From Deltaproteobacteria bacterium (GTDB taxonomy: Bacteria; Desulfobacterota; Anaeroferrophillalia; Anaeroferrophillales; Tharpellaceae), in NCBI GenBank assembly GCA_030640695.1, contig DAOWIX010000164.1, forward strand, positions 1 through 9,069: a stretch of 9,069 nucleotides of DNA, read 5' to 3'. Under the pieces are notes generated by a model. That model did no database searches and was not told where the DNA came from. It was given only the letters and a program-made list of their open reading frames with translations. Position 1 is the stretch's first letter; each line of letters starts with the position of its first letter. Both the position numbers and the translations under genes were made by a program. Positions 1 through 6,353 of the stretch are shown piece by piece.

Positions 1-645
1 GATCTCTTTGATCTCGCTTCCGGCTTTGGCGTCACCTATGAAAATGTCGGATATGTCCTGGGTAGCGGCTTAAGCCTGCCAACCCCCTATTACAACGACA
101 TCATGAAGAAGTTTTTCGGGCCCAAACTTCTGAGCAACAAAGCCCACGAAGCGATCCCGATAGGAGCCTTGCGTTACTTAAGAAAAGGCGGGCTCCAGGC
201 CACTATCAAGGCCAATTATGCGATCCGCAGCCGGACTGCCAAAGGCGATGGCTACCGCTACGACATCATCGTCCCTAAAGGCACCCCCTATCCGACCCAA
301 CACGGCATCACCAGCATCGTTGCTAACGGTTTTTTTGCCGGCCAACTTGAAGTGGAGCTTGACATCTTCCGTATGGATCGTCCCGAAAGCAGTAGTGACC
401 GAGAGATTGTCGTCGATGATACCGGACGCATGCAACTCGAAGAGAACTTGGGCGATGAGCAACAATCATTCATCAATGAGGCGCGCCCGGAGATCATCCC
501 TCTCGATCCACCGGCCTTAGACAACGAACAACGCTTGGAGATCACTTTTGATATCAGCTTAAACTGTGACCTGCTGATTACGGTTAAGGATCTGCGCCGC
601 AATCAAACTATCTGGAAACGAAAAAAATCGGTACGCCTGGAATGA
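1..645 (+). CDS. Hsp70-like protein, C-terminal part (5' end outside window)
   Basis: The frame is open from base 1, so the ATG at 103 is internal and the true start lies upstream; 214 residues are visible. The first ~60 match the end of an Hsp70 nucleotide-binding domain: GSGLSLPTP (21-29) sits where DnaK has the GGxTRxP adenosine-binding loop, followed by a KKFFG helix and EAIPIGAL (50-57), equivalent to the DnaK 'DEAVAIGAA' segment. A short beta-sandwich-like part follows, with VPKGTPYP (91-98, compare DnaK 'IPRNTTIPT') and LEITFDISLNCDLLITVKD (about 179-197, compare 'IEVTFDIDANGILNVSAKD'). The protein ends there, so the helical lid of DnaK is missing. It is probably a cytoplasmic, specialised Hsp70 relative rather than the housekeeping chaperone. 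The TGA stop overlaps the next ATG (ATGA), implying translational coupling to the Ycf46/DUF1257 operon. Family assignment is good; substrate is unknown. Confidence 0.85.
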   Translation, partial: DLFDLASGFGVTYENVGYVLGSGLSLPTPYYNDIMKKFFGPKLLSNKAHEAIPIGALRYLRKGGLQATIKANYAIRSRTAKGDGYRYDIIVPKGTPYPTQHGITSIVANGFFAGQLEVELDIFRMDRPESSSDREIVVDDTGRMQLEENLGDEQQSFINEARPEIIPLDPPALDNEQRLEITFDISLNCDLLITVKDLRRNQTIWKRKKSVRLE

Positions 646-833
646 ATAAACAGACACATAAAACAAACAAAACCATCGAAAATGAGCCACAAATTCACAT
701 TAGAATTACGGAAAGCGGCGAGATCTGCGCCTGGGGTCTCGACCAGAAAGGCGAAGAACAGATTTTCAGCTTGACCGGCAACTTCGATTTGATTAATAAA
801 TGTAAAGCTATGTCGTATAACTTATGCGGTTAG
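642..833 (+). CDS. 63-residue orphan protein coupled to Hsp70-like gene
   Basis: This small ORF begins at the ATGA overlap with the Hsp70-like gene and ends 16 bases before the ATPase gene, so it belongs to the same operon. There is no strong Shine-Dalgarno; translation probably depends on ribosomes finishing the upstream gene. The N-terminus is polar and Lys/Asn/Thr-rich (about residues 1-16), followed by a likely beta-rich core (IHIRITESGEICAWGLD) and a C-terminal stretch with two cysteines (NKCKAMSYNLCG). There is no signal peptide or membrane segment. I do not recognise a family. Its fixed place between the Hsp70-like and AAA genes suggests a small adaptor or subunit of the same machine, but that is inference from position only. 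Tight packing is the main support that it is a real gene. Confidence 0.65.
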   Translation: MNKQTHKTNKTIENEPQIHIRITESGEICAWGLDQKGEEQIFSLTGNFDLINKCKAMSYNLCG

Positions 834-849
834 AAGGAAACAGAGAGCC

Positions 850-2340
850 ATGACTTTTCTTGATCGTTTCAATACCACAATCCGCAGCAACCACTCACTG
901 ATCAACGTAGTCACCTACGAAGAAGCCCGTTTCCTTTCAATGATGGGCGAATCCCCTCTTTTCAAAGACAAAAACATTATTATATGGGATCTGGGAGCTG
1001 GGTTCAAATCGATTAAGGGCGAGATGGGCGGTATCAAAAATAAGGATCGCCCCGACCCCATCAACTGCCTTCAGGAGATCAGCAAATTCAGTGGCAACGC
1101 CATCTTTATCCTGCGGGATTTTCACCTCCATTTCCGTGAAAGTATTATTTTACGTTCCTTAAGAAACCTTAACTACGATCTTCAGTTCACCAAAAAAACC
1201 ATCATTCTGACCACCCCCAGCCCGGCCCTGCCACTTGAATTGCGCGAAGATATCTGCCAAATAGAGCTTGAGCTGCCCGGCTATCCTGAGATTGAAAAAG
1301 AGCTCGACAGCGTCGTCGTCAGTGCGGCTCAGGGCAAACCACCAACCCCACAACTCAAGGAGAAGATTGTTGAATCAACCCTTGGGCTCTCAATGGTCAA
1401 TATCAAGAATCTCTTTTCAAAAATAATTATAACCCATGGCTCTATCGACGAACGCGCCATCGAAATCATTCTGCAAGAGAAACGCGGCATCATCAAAAAA
1501 GGGGAAATCCTCGAATTTTTCCCAGTTCAAGAGAGCCTTAACGATATCGGCGGCCTCGAAAATCTTAAAGCTTGGTTGCGCAAGCGCAGTCAGGTTTTCA
1601 CCCATAAAGCCAAAGATTACGGCCTCCCAGCACCCAAAGGAATTCTGATTATCGGCATTCAGGGAACCGGTAAGAGCCTGACTGCCAAAGCAACTGCCGG
1701 ACTTTGGAAACTGCCTTTGCTACGCATGGATCTAGGCAAAGTCTTCGGTAGCCTGCTTGGAGAATCGGAACAGAACCTGCGACAGGCGATCCACTTGGCC
1801 GAAACCATATCTCCCTGTATACTCTGGGTCGATGAACTCGAAAAAGCTTTTGCCGGCAGTTCCGGGTCAGCCGGCGACGGTGGTACTTCAGCCCGAATCC
1901 TGGGCACTTTTTTGACCTGGATGCAGGAAAAAACCAAACCGGTCTTTATCATAGCCACTGGTAACGATGTCGCCCAGCTCCCCCCTGAATTGATGCGTAA
2001 AGGACGTTTTGACGAGATCTTTTTTGTCGATCTACCATCAACCTCAGAACGACAGGCAATTTTTAAGGTCTTACTCGAAAAGGTGCGCCCCGTTATTCGC
2101 CAGTTTGATCTTGAGAAGTTGGCGGATGCGACCACTGACTACAGCGGTGCTGAAATCGAACAAATTATCTACGATGCCATGTTCAACGCTTTTGACGATA
2201 ATCAACGTGAATTTACTGAGGCTGACATCCTGGCCAGTGTCACTGAAATCATCCCGATCTCTCGCTTAATGAGTGAAAAAATCGACGCCCTTAAAGCTTG
2301 GGCATCCCAACGAACCCGCAAAGCCAATAGTGAGCTATAG
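850..2340 (+). CDS. ycf46: Ycf46-type AAA+ ATPase
   Basis: A 496-residue protein with a variable N-terminal domain (about 1-230) and one AAA+ module (about 235-430). Visible ATPase motifs are Walker A GIQGTGKS (269-276), Walker B CILWVDELEKAF with D328/E329, sensor-1 Asn in ATGNDV (N372), and the second region of homology MRKGRFDEIFF with R383/R386 as arginine-finger candidates. The helical subdomain carries the YSGAEIEQII pattern near sensor 2. All catalytic positions are intact. Length and the N-terminal-plus-single-AAA layout match the Ycf46 family of plastids and cyanobacteria, which also occurs in scattered other bacteria. An AAAs of this class would use ATP to remodel a protein or complex in the cytoplasm; the target is unknown. 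A purine-rich ribosome binding site (AAGGAAA, about 835-841) supports the start at 850. It sits between the small orphan gene and the DUF1257 gene in one operon. Confidence 0.87.
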   Translation: MTFLDRFNTTIRSNHSLINVVTYEEARFLSMMGESPLFKDKNIIIWDLGAGFKSIKGEMGGIKNKDRPDPINCLQEISKFSGNAIFILRDFHLHFRESIILRSLRNLNYDLQFTKKTIILTTPSPALPLELREDICQIELELPGYPEIEKELDSVVVSAAQGKPPTPQLKEKIVESTLGLSMVNIKNLFSKIIITHGSIDERAIEIILQEKRGIIKKGEILEFFPVQESLNDIGGLENLKAWLRKRSQVFTHKAKDYGLPAPKGILIIGIQGTGKSLTAKATAGLWKLPLLRMDLGKVFGSLLGESEQNLRQAIHLAETISPCILWVDELEKAFAGSSGSAGDGGTSARILGTFLTWMQEKTKPVFIIATGNDVAQLPPELMRKGRFDEIFFVDLPSTSERQAIFKVLLEKVRPVIRQFDLEKLADATTDYSGAEIEQIIYDAMFNAFDDNQREFTEADILASVTEIIPISRLMSEKIDALKAWASQRTRKANSEL

Positions 2341-2350
2341 GAGAGTAGCC

Positions 2351-2728
2351 ATGTCCCACTTTACCAAGATCAAAAGCAAAATTGCTGATAAGGTTTTTCT
2401 TAAAAAGGCGATCAGCGATATGGAACTGGAGTATCAGGAAGGCAAATTAAAAGCTAAGGGCTGGCTCTGGAAAAAAGAGAAGGCCGACCTTGTCATCCCG
2501 ACCAAAAGCGGTTACGATATTGGTTTTCGTTTTAATGGCAAAACCTATGATGTGGTTGCCGATTGGGACTCTATCCAAGACGTTGACCAGACCACCTTCA
2601 TGGACACTCTGAACCAACGCTACGCCTACAATGTCGTCAAAGACACCTTGGCTCAACAAGGTTTTCTCCTCACCGATGAAGAGAACAAGGCCGGCAACAT
2701 AAATATGACATTAAGCCGGAACCCTTAA
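2351..2728 (+). CDS. ycf35: Ycf35 / DUF1257 family protein
   Basis: A 125-residue cytoplasmic protein. Family hallmarks visible are the N-terminal MSHF, the DIGF motif (56-59) after a basic strand, and the C-terminal LNQRYAYNVVKDTLAQQGF block (about 87-105), all features of DUF1257/Ycf35. It has no signal peptide, membrane helix or cysteine cluster. The frame is open back to an ATG at 2273, but that start lies inside the ATPase gene; the ATG at 2351 is preferred because TAGGAGAG, overlapping the ATPase stop, gives a ribosome binding site 4-10 bases upstream, and MSHF is the family's usual N-terminus. The biochemical function of Ycf35 is not known to me. Adjacency to a Ycf46 ATPase and a DUF2997 gene repeats an association known from cyanobacteria and supports a shared role. 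Confidence 0.85.
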   Translation: MSHFTKIKSKIADKVFLKKAISDMELEYQEGKLKAKGWLWKKEKADLVIPTKSGYDIGFRFNGKTYDVVADWDSIQDVDQTTFMDTLNQRYAYNVVKDTLAQQGFLLTDEENKAGNINMTLSRNP

Positions 2729-2750
2729 ACCATACTCAACAAAGTTGTAT

Positions 2751-2790
2751 AAGGTTTTCTGGTGAATTAACTGGAGAACCTTACAGGAGA
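2751..2790 (+). promoter_or_regulatory. Intercistronic hairpin abutting the DUF2997 ribosome binding site
   Basis: The arms at 2750-2759 and 2774-2783 (TAAGGTTTTC / GAGAACCTTA) pair over 10 bp with one G-U and a 14-base loop. The stem ends directly before the Shine-Dalgarno AGGAG (2785-2789) of the gene starting at 2801. Without a T-run it is not a terminator. It may protect or process the mRNA, or tune translation of the small downstream gene relative to its partners. Pairing is seen; the role is inferred. Confidence 0.45.
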
Positions 2791-2800
2791 TTAACAAATC

Positions 2801-2998
2801 ATGGAAAAGATCAATATATCTATAGGTAAAGATGGTGCTGTCGACTTGCAACTGGCCGGGTTTGAGGGTGGTAAATGCCTCGAGGTAACAAAAATCCTGG
2901 AAACCCTGCTCGGCAATGAAATTGTTGAACGAAACTTGACCAGTGAATACTACACAACCGAGAATGTTAAGCTGGAAGAAAAACTGACAAGTTCTTAA
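2801..2998 (+). CDS. DUF2997 family small protein
   Basis: A 65-residue acidic, cytoplasmic protein. The block GFEGGKCLEVTK (20-31), a following helix ILETLLGN, and LTSEYY (46-51) match the DUF2997 pattern (a 'G-F-x-G-x-x-C-L-E-x-T' segment and a C-terminal 'E-Y-Y'). Genes of this family are commonly found next to DUF1257/ycf35, as here. AGGAG at 2785-2789 is a good ribosome binding site, though with a rather long spacer, and a strong hairpin lies immediately upstream. The conserved single cysteine (C26) could be a ligand or redox site, but nothing in this window shows that. The gene is the last of the operon; no clear intrinsic terminator follows before the next promoter. Family recognition is good; molecular function is unknown. 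Confidence 0.8.
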   Translation: MEKINISIGKDGAVDLQLAGFEGGKCLEVTKILETLLGNEIVERNLTSEYYTTENVKLEEKLTSS

Positions 2999-3079
2999 AT
3001 AAAAAAACAAGAAGCATACCTTGAACTATAATAAGCCCCTCTTTACTTCAATAAAAATATTTTTTTCTGTGCGAAAAAC

Positions 3080-3107
3080 TTGACAAACAACGACAATCGA
3101 TTATAAT
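3080..3107 (+). promoter_or_regulatory. Consensus sigma70-type promoter
   Basis: A perfect -35 hexamer TTGACA (3080-3085) and a perfect -10 hexamer TATAAT (3102-3107) are separated by 16 bases, in AT-rich DNA. Transcription would start near 3114 and give a leader of about 70 bases before the ATG at 3186. This separates the membrane-protein gene from the upstream operon and predicts strong housekeeping expression. Confidence 0.75.
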
Positions 3108-3185
3108 ATTCTTATTAAGATAACAAAACACAAGAAAAGAACAATTGACAAAGTGTTAAATTTCACATAATTTCCGGAGTAGAGT

Positions 3186-3602
3186 ATGAGCCCCAGTCAG
3201 ATCCGTAATTACAGCCGTAACTATGGCTACCAAAAAGATGAATCGACCGACATTTTCGAACTCATCCAGAGCATACCGACCTTGACAAAAATCGGCGCTA
3301 TCTGTTTGGTTTTAGGCAAATTCTTTGGGATCATGGCAATCCCGGCAGCCTTCATCCCCTCCCTTAACATTCTGGTTGTGCCCCTCATTTTTGCGTGGGG
3401 TTCCTTTGTTTTCGTTGCCATAGCCCTCTGTTCTGTGGATCACTTCAAAAAGAAAAAACTCGAGAACAACCAAGAAAAATTGGATGCTGTTGCAGCGATG
3501 ATCCAGGAGGCCCCTGAATTACGAGATCAGATTTTACATGAACTTGATCAGGAGGAAGGAGAGTCTGCCGTCATCATACCTTTGGCAGTCGGGCAACGCT
3601 GA
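3186..3602 (+). CDS. Small inner-membrane protein, two predicted helices, family unknown
   Basis: A 138-residue protein. After a polar N-terminus rich in Tyr, Asn and Arg, two hydrophobic segments (about 36-57 and 60-84) form a helical hairpin with a short Pro-Ser-Leu-Asn turn. A basic KKKK stop-transfer patch and an acidic, probably helical tail (about 93-128) follow. The positive patch after helix 2 suggests that both termini face the cytoplasm. There is no signal peptide or catalytic motif, and I do not recognise a family. GGAG at 3176-3179, six bases before ATG, supports the start. It is a single-gene unit, with its own consensus promoter upstream and a strong terminator downstream, so its relation to the flanking operons is unclear. 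It may be a housekeeping or envelope-stress membrane protein, but no function can be assigned. Confidence 0.75.
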   Translation: MSPSQIRNYSRNYGYQKDESTDIFELIQSIPTLTKIGAICLVLGKFFGIMAIPAAFIPSLNILVVPLIFAWGSFVFVAIALCSVDHFKKKKLENNQEKLDAVAAMIQEAPELRDQILHELDQEEGESAVIIPLAVGQR

Positions 3603-3630
3603 GTCTTAAATGTCATATCTAGATAACTTA

Positions 3631-3670
3631 AAAAAGCACCCCCAAATTTTTTTGGAGGTGCTTTTTTTTT
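3631..3670. terminator. Strong intrinsic terminator, probably bidirectional
   Basis: Arms 3631-3646 (AAAAAGCACCCCCAAA) and 3651-3666 (TTTGGAGGTGCTTTTT) form a 16-bp stem with one C-A mismatch and a TTTT loop. The stem is flanked by T's on the right and A's on the left, so it can stop transcription from either side. It ends the membrane-protein unit and insulates the porin-cytochrome locus. Confidence 0.9.
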
Positions 3671-3725
3671 ACCAATTTATAGCTTAACTCACTAAGGTTA
3701 AGACCATAACAAATTGTCAAGAGTA

Positions 3726-3845
3726 GTTGAGATACCTCAACCGGCCTCCAGCTACAGCCTCCCCCGTCACCCGGTGTAAAAGACCCACATAAGGGTGATA
3801 ACCACCAGCAAAGATCTTATACGTATGAAGTCTTTGCCTTTTTTT
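3726..3845 (+). promoter_or_regulatory. Candidate structured leader RNA / attenuator
   Basis: On the + strand three helices can be drawn. P1 is GTTGAG-ATAC-CTCAAC (3726-3741), a perfect 6-bp hairpin with a four-base loop. P2 pairs GTCACCC (3766-3772) with GGGTGAT (3793-3799), with a 20-base loop. P3 is an intrinsic terminator (3808-3845). AAAGAC in the P2 loop (3779-3784) is complementary to GTCTTT (3830-3835) inside the 3' arm of the terminator, so an alternative antiterminated fold is possible. It lies about 160 bases upstream of the porin gene. I could not match it to the conserved cores of GEMM (c-di-GMP / cGAMP), cobalamin, TPP, Moco or SAM riboswitches. Helices are seen; switching is inference. 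Confidence 0.35.
3808..3845 (+). terminator. Intrinsic terminator within the leader region
   Basis: GCAAAGA (3808-3814) plus CTT (3816-3818) pair with AAG (3828-3830) plus TCTTTGC (3831-3837), with one bulged T and a 9-base loop; a run of seven T's follows (3839-3845). No gene lies between this terminator and the previous one at 3631-3670, which is why a leader attenuator or an unrecognised short RNA is suspected. Confidence 0.7.
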
Positions 3846-3863
3846 ATGGGTTTACTCTTGTTT

Positions 3864-3888
3864 TTGATTGACTAAACGAGTCAATTAA
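3864..3888. promoter_or_regulatory. Inverted repeat, candidate operator
   Basis: TTGATTGACT (3864-3873) and AGTCAATTAA (3879-3888) are inverted copies with nine of ten positions matching, around a 5-base centre (AAACG). The placement, downstream of the leader terminator and about 115 bases before the porin ATG, suits a dimeric regulator binding near a promoter. The half-sites are not spaced like a canonical FNR box. The regulator is unknown. Confidence 0.4.
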
Positions 3889-4003
3889 TGTAAGTTAATG
3901 AGGCATTTGACGCCAAGCATCAATTAAGAGCATGAAACAGTGCAACCTGCGGCCAGTATCGACTAAAAGATCACTGGTGAACTATTAAACAGAGGATTTT
4001 TAG

Positions 4004-5401
4004 ATGGCTGGATTACAATGGCAAAAACTGAAGCTTGCGGCCGGGCTGATATTGGGGTGTTGTTTGCTGACAACATCTGGATTTGCCCTGGAATTAGGTG
4101 GGGCCGACATCTCAATGCGGAGCACCACCGAATATCGACTACAATGGTCGGACAGTCCGGCAAGTTTCATGACTGTCGATGAAGATCAGGATCAGGATAT
4201 TTTTGAAACCTTGGCGATTGATGCCAACTGGCAAAACTTAGGGCTGACCTTCTCTTCGATGGCGACCTACGCCAAAGATTTGGACGGGACTCGTAAGGGC
4301 TCAATTTTCCAGGATTACACCGACAGCCGCGGCAGTCATCGACAGGATTTTGAGTGCTACTACGCTTACCTGGAAAAAACCGGTCTCTTCACCGACGGCC
4401 TCACCGTAAGAATTGGTCGCCAATATGCCTATGGCGCTGAAACCGTGCAGTTTGACGGCGCTTGGGCTCGTTACGACCTGCCTCAATGGCTCGGTCTGGA
4501 GGTTGAAGCTTTTGGCGGCCTCGCCGTCCAGCACTACAGCGATCTCGGACCCGATGGCATTGGTGGCGCCAATCTAAGAATCCGCCCGCTGCCGGGACTG
4601 GCTCTTGATCTGAATGCGGTAATCTTTGAAGAGACCTCATGGGAGTCTTCAATCTACTGGCAGCCTTCAGACCTCTGGAAATTCCGCAGCCGCATCGCTT
4701 TCATCAATGACCATACCCGTTTTTTCGACAGCGGTCTCGAAGCCTCTATCGCTACTACCGGAACGGTTCTCGACTTCTCCTTCTATCGCCGCTACGCAAT
4801 CGCTTCAGACGCCGACTTCCTCTTCGACTTCAGCTATACCCTGGATGAAGCCTTAAGCTCTGAGATGAACCGCCTCTACCTGATGCAGGAACAGGGGTAT
4901 CTTGAGTTTGATATTCGTATCAGCCAACCAATCTCCCTGGTCAGGGGACTCACCCTTTTCGGCCGTTATACCAATCGCAGCCTTGCTCATGGCGAAGATG
5001 AAAATCTCTACAATACTGACTTTGAAAGAGTTACCGCCGGCTTTGACCTTGATCAATGTTTTGGTTGGCAAGGTTTTCGTTGTAGCGCCGGGATCAGTCA
5101 ATGGTGGGAAGATCGGGACAAGTTTTACGAAGGTGAATCGACCTCTTGGTTTGTCGATCTGGAGCAGGAGTTATTTCACAAACTTGAACTTGAAGCCGGC
5201 TACTACCATAAGACCGAGGATGTCAACAGCCTCCTCGAAGACGAAGCCTCAACCAGCTATCGGGCAGCGGTCGCCTATCGACTTTGCGACCACTCCAGGG
5301 TCGAGGTGGCCTTTGAATACGCACAAGATGATTTCTATGAAGATGAACTCGGGGTTGACTACATCAACTCTCTAACAATCACCCTTGACCTCAACTTCTA
5401 A
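4004..5401 (+). CDS. Outer-membrane beta-barrel porin of a porin-cytochrome conduit
   Basis: A 465-residue exported protein. A Sec signal peptide covers about residues 1-28 (basic QKLK start, hydrophobic core with two cysteines, cleavage after GFA). The mature part alternates aromatic and polar residues in many strand-like segments, such as LEVEAFGGLAV and SSIYWQPSDLWKFRSRIAF, with acidic loops. It ends LTITLDLNF with a terminal Phe, the usual beta-signal for the BAM assembly machinery. Length would suit a barrel of roughly 16-20 strands; I cannot count them by eye. AGAGGA, seven bases before ATG, supports the start. Two multihaem cytochrome genes follow directly, so it probably forms the sheath through which a cytochrome passes electrons across the outer membrane, as in Geobacter porin-cytochrome complexes. 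ExtI, the porin of the selenite/tellurite-linked Ext operon, is a plausible relative, but sequence alone does not let me assign it. Confidence 0.82.
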   Translation: MAGLQWQKLKLAAGLILGCCLLTTSGFALELGGADISMRSTTEYRLQWSDSPASFMTVDEDQDQDIFETLAIDANWQNLGLTFSSMATYAKDLDGTRKGSIFQDYTDSRGSHRQDFECYYAYLEKTGLFTDGLTVRIGRQYAYGAETVQFDGAWARYDLPQWLGLEVEAFGGLAVQHYSDLGPDGIGGANLRIRPLPGLALDLNAVIFEETSWESSIYWQPSDLWKFRSRIAFINDHTRFFDSGLEASIATTGTVLDFSFYRRYAIASDADFLFDFSYTLDEALSSEMNRLYLMQEQGYLEFDIRISQPISLVRGLTLFGRYTNRSLAHGEDENLYNTDFERVTAGFDLDQCFGWQGFRCSAGISQWWEDRDKFYEGESTSWFVDLEQELFHKLELEAGYYHKTEDVNSLLEDEASTSYRAAVAYRLCDHSRVEVAFEYAQDDFYEDELGVDYINSLTITLDLNF

Positions 5402-5453
5402 AGCAATACGAGCTCTACGAGCCTCTAACAACCTTACTAAACAGGCTATTTCT

Positions 5454-6353
5454 ATGAGTAAGCAAAAAAGAAAATTATTCTGGGTCGGACTTGCTGCAAT
5501 CGTCCTTGGGGCTCTGGTTCTCGGAGCCTGCAAAACTTCCGTTGGCCTCAAATTCAGTCACCGATTTCATATCGTTGAACAGGAAGCAAGCTGCGATCAG
5601 TGCCATAAGAAAGATGCCGAGGGCAATTTCGCCGCTGCGACTATGGCAGATTGTCAGGAGTGCCACGAATTCAACCCTGACGAGCCCTCAAAAGAGTGCC
5701 TTCTCTGCCATACGCCGGAGAGCGCTGCCAATGATTACGAAATCAAGAAAGCGGAAAAAGCGGAAGGCTTTGCCGACCTGATTTTCACCCATGAAGTCCA
5801 CTCTGACTTAGCATGCAACTCCTGCCACCACTCAATCAACAAAGATCGTGGTTTTGACAAAGGCCCAACTATGACCCTTTGTCTCAACTGCCACAAAAAC
5901 CAGGAGGGGCCAACTGAATGCGAAGCTTGTCACAGTGAACTCCGGGCTGAAGTAGCACCGCAGAGCCATCACCAGGACTGGGAGGCAAAGCATGGCTTTG
6001 CCAGCCGTCTATCAGACTCCTGCTCCTGTTGTCATCCAAGCCGTCAAGCTTTTTGTGAGAAATGTCATCAGACTCAAAAACCCAAGGATCACAAGTTTGG
6101 CTGGAAAACCACCGGCCACGGCGTTGAAGCGACCCATGATCGTCGTACCTGCGCCACCTGCCACCCCGCCGGATACTGTATAGATTGTCATAAACACCAG
6201 AAACCGGTCTCTCATTTCCGGGGTGACTGGATGGCCTACCAGAGAGAAAATGGACATGCTGAAGCGGCCCGACGCAATTTTCGGAGCTGTAACGTCTGCC
6301 ATGAAACTGGAGAGTGCATGAAATGTCATAAAGGAATAATTTTACGTAAATAA
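5454..6353 (+). CDS. Dodecahaem c-type cytochrome lipoprotein
   Basis: A 299-residue protein with a lipoprotein signal peptide: basic SKQKRK start, hydrophobic stretch (about 8-25) and lipobox LGAC with C26 as the lipidated cysteine. The residue after C26 is Lys, not the Asp of inner-membrane retention, so outer-membrane anchoring is plausible. There are twelve CxxCH haem sites from C47 (CDQCH) to C288 (CMKCH), including CNSCHH and the unusual CSCCH. FSHRFH...CDQCH and FTHEVH...CNSCHH follow the F-[ST]-H-x-x-H spacing of the cytochrome c7/c3 class, suggesting bis-His low-spin haems in a wire. The frame is open upstream to an ATG at 5385 inside the porin gene. The ATG at 5454 is chosen because the signal peptide begins there and AGG lies at 5443-5445. 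It is the second gene of the porin-cytochrome locus, probably the periplasmic or surface electron relay. ExtS- or ExtM-type lipoproteins are possible relatives. Confidence 0.87.
   Translation: MSKQKRKLFWVGLAAIVLGALVLGACKTSVGLKFSHRFHIVEQEASCDQCHKKDAEGNFAAATMADCQECHEFNPDEPSKECLLCHTPESAANDYEIKKAEKAEGFADLIFTHEVHSDLACNSCHHSINKDRGFDKGPTMTLCLNCHKNQEGPTECEACHSELRAEVAPQSHHQDWEAKHGFASRLSDSCSCCHPSRQAFCEKCHQTQKPKDHKFGWKTTGHGVEATHDRRTCATCHPAGYCIDCHKHQKPVSHFRGDWMAYQRENGHAEAARRNFRSCNVCHETGECMKCHKGIILRK

Larger units (their letters stand above)
3671..4003 (+). other. Gene-free leader region before the porin-cytochrome operon
   Basis: This stretch has no convincing gene. From left to right it holds an inverted repeat CTTAAC / GTTAAG (3683-3688 and 3697-3702), a folded RNA candidate ending in a terminator (3726-3845), an inverted repeat (3864-3888), a direct repeat TTAATG (3885-3890 and 3895-3900), and the porin ribosome binding site AGAGGA (3991-3996). 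It most likely contains the promoter and control elements of the downstream operon, but I see no clear -35/-10 pair. Confidence 0.6.

Noticed and set aside
1659..2135. 158-residue minus-strand ORF
   Set aside because: It is antisense to the AAA domain, where Walker A, Walker B and arginine-finger motifs are read on the + strand.
2273..2350. Upstream ATG extending the DUF1257 protein
   Set aside because: It lies inside the ATPase gene; the ribosome binding site and the MSHF family N-terminus support 2351.
3720..3840. GEMM (c-di-GMP / cGAMP) riboswitch
   Set aside because: The context is attractive, but the conserved GACGCAAAGC / GGCGGAAAGCC-type core and its tetraloop-receptor layout are not present on either strand.
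3881..3900. CRP-like site (resembles AATTAATGTGAGTTAG of the lac promoter)
   Set aside because: Only one weak half-site is present; the TCACA half is absent.
3895..3920. Sigma54 promoter (GG-N10-GC) around AGGCATTTGACGCC
   Set aside because: The GG to GC spacings available are 8 or 13 bases, not 10, and the flanking consensus is missing.
3932..3988. 18-codon leader peptide ORF upstream of the porin
   Set aside because: No properly spaced ribosome binding site, no codon run typical of attenuator peptides, and nothing recognisable in the product.
5407..5424. Short tandem repeat TACGAGCTC / TACGAGCCT between porin and lipoprotein genes
   Set aside because: Two imperfect 9-base copies only; likely chance or minor slippage, with no clear role.
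5385..5453. Upstream ATG extending the 12-haem cytochrome by 23 residues
   Set aside because: It overlaps the end of the porin gene and would place a polar extension before a clear lipoprotein signal peptide beginning at 5454.
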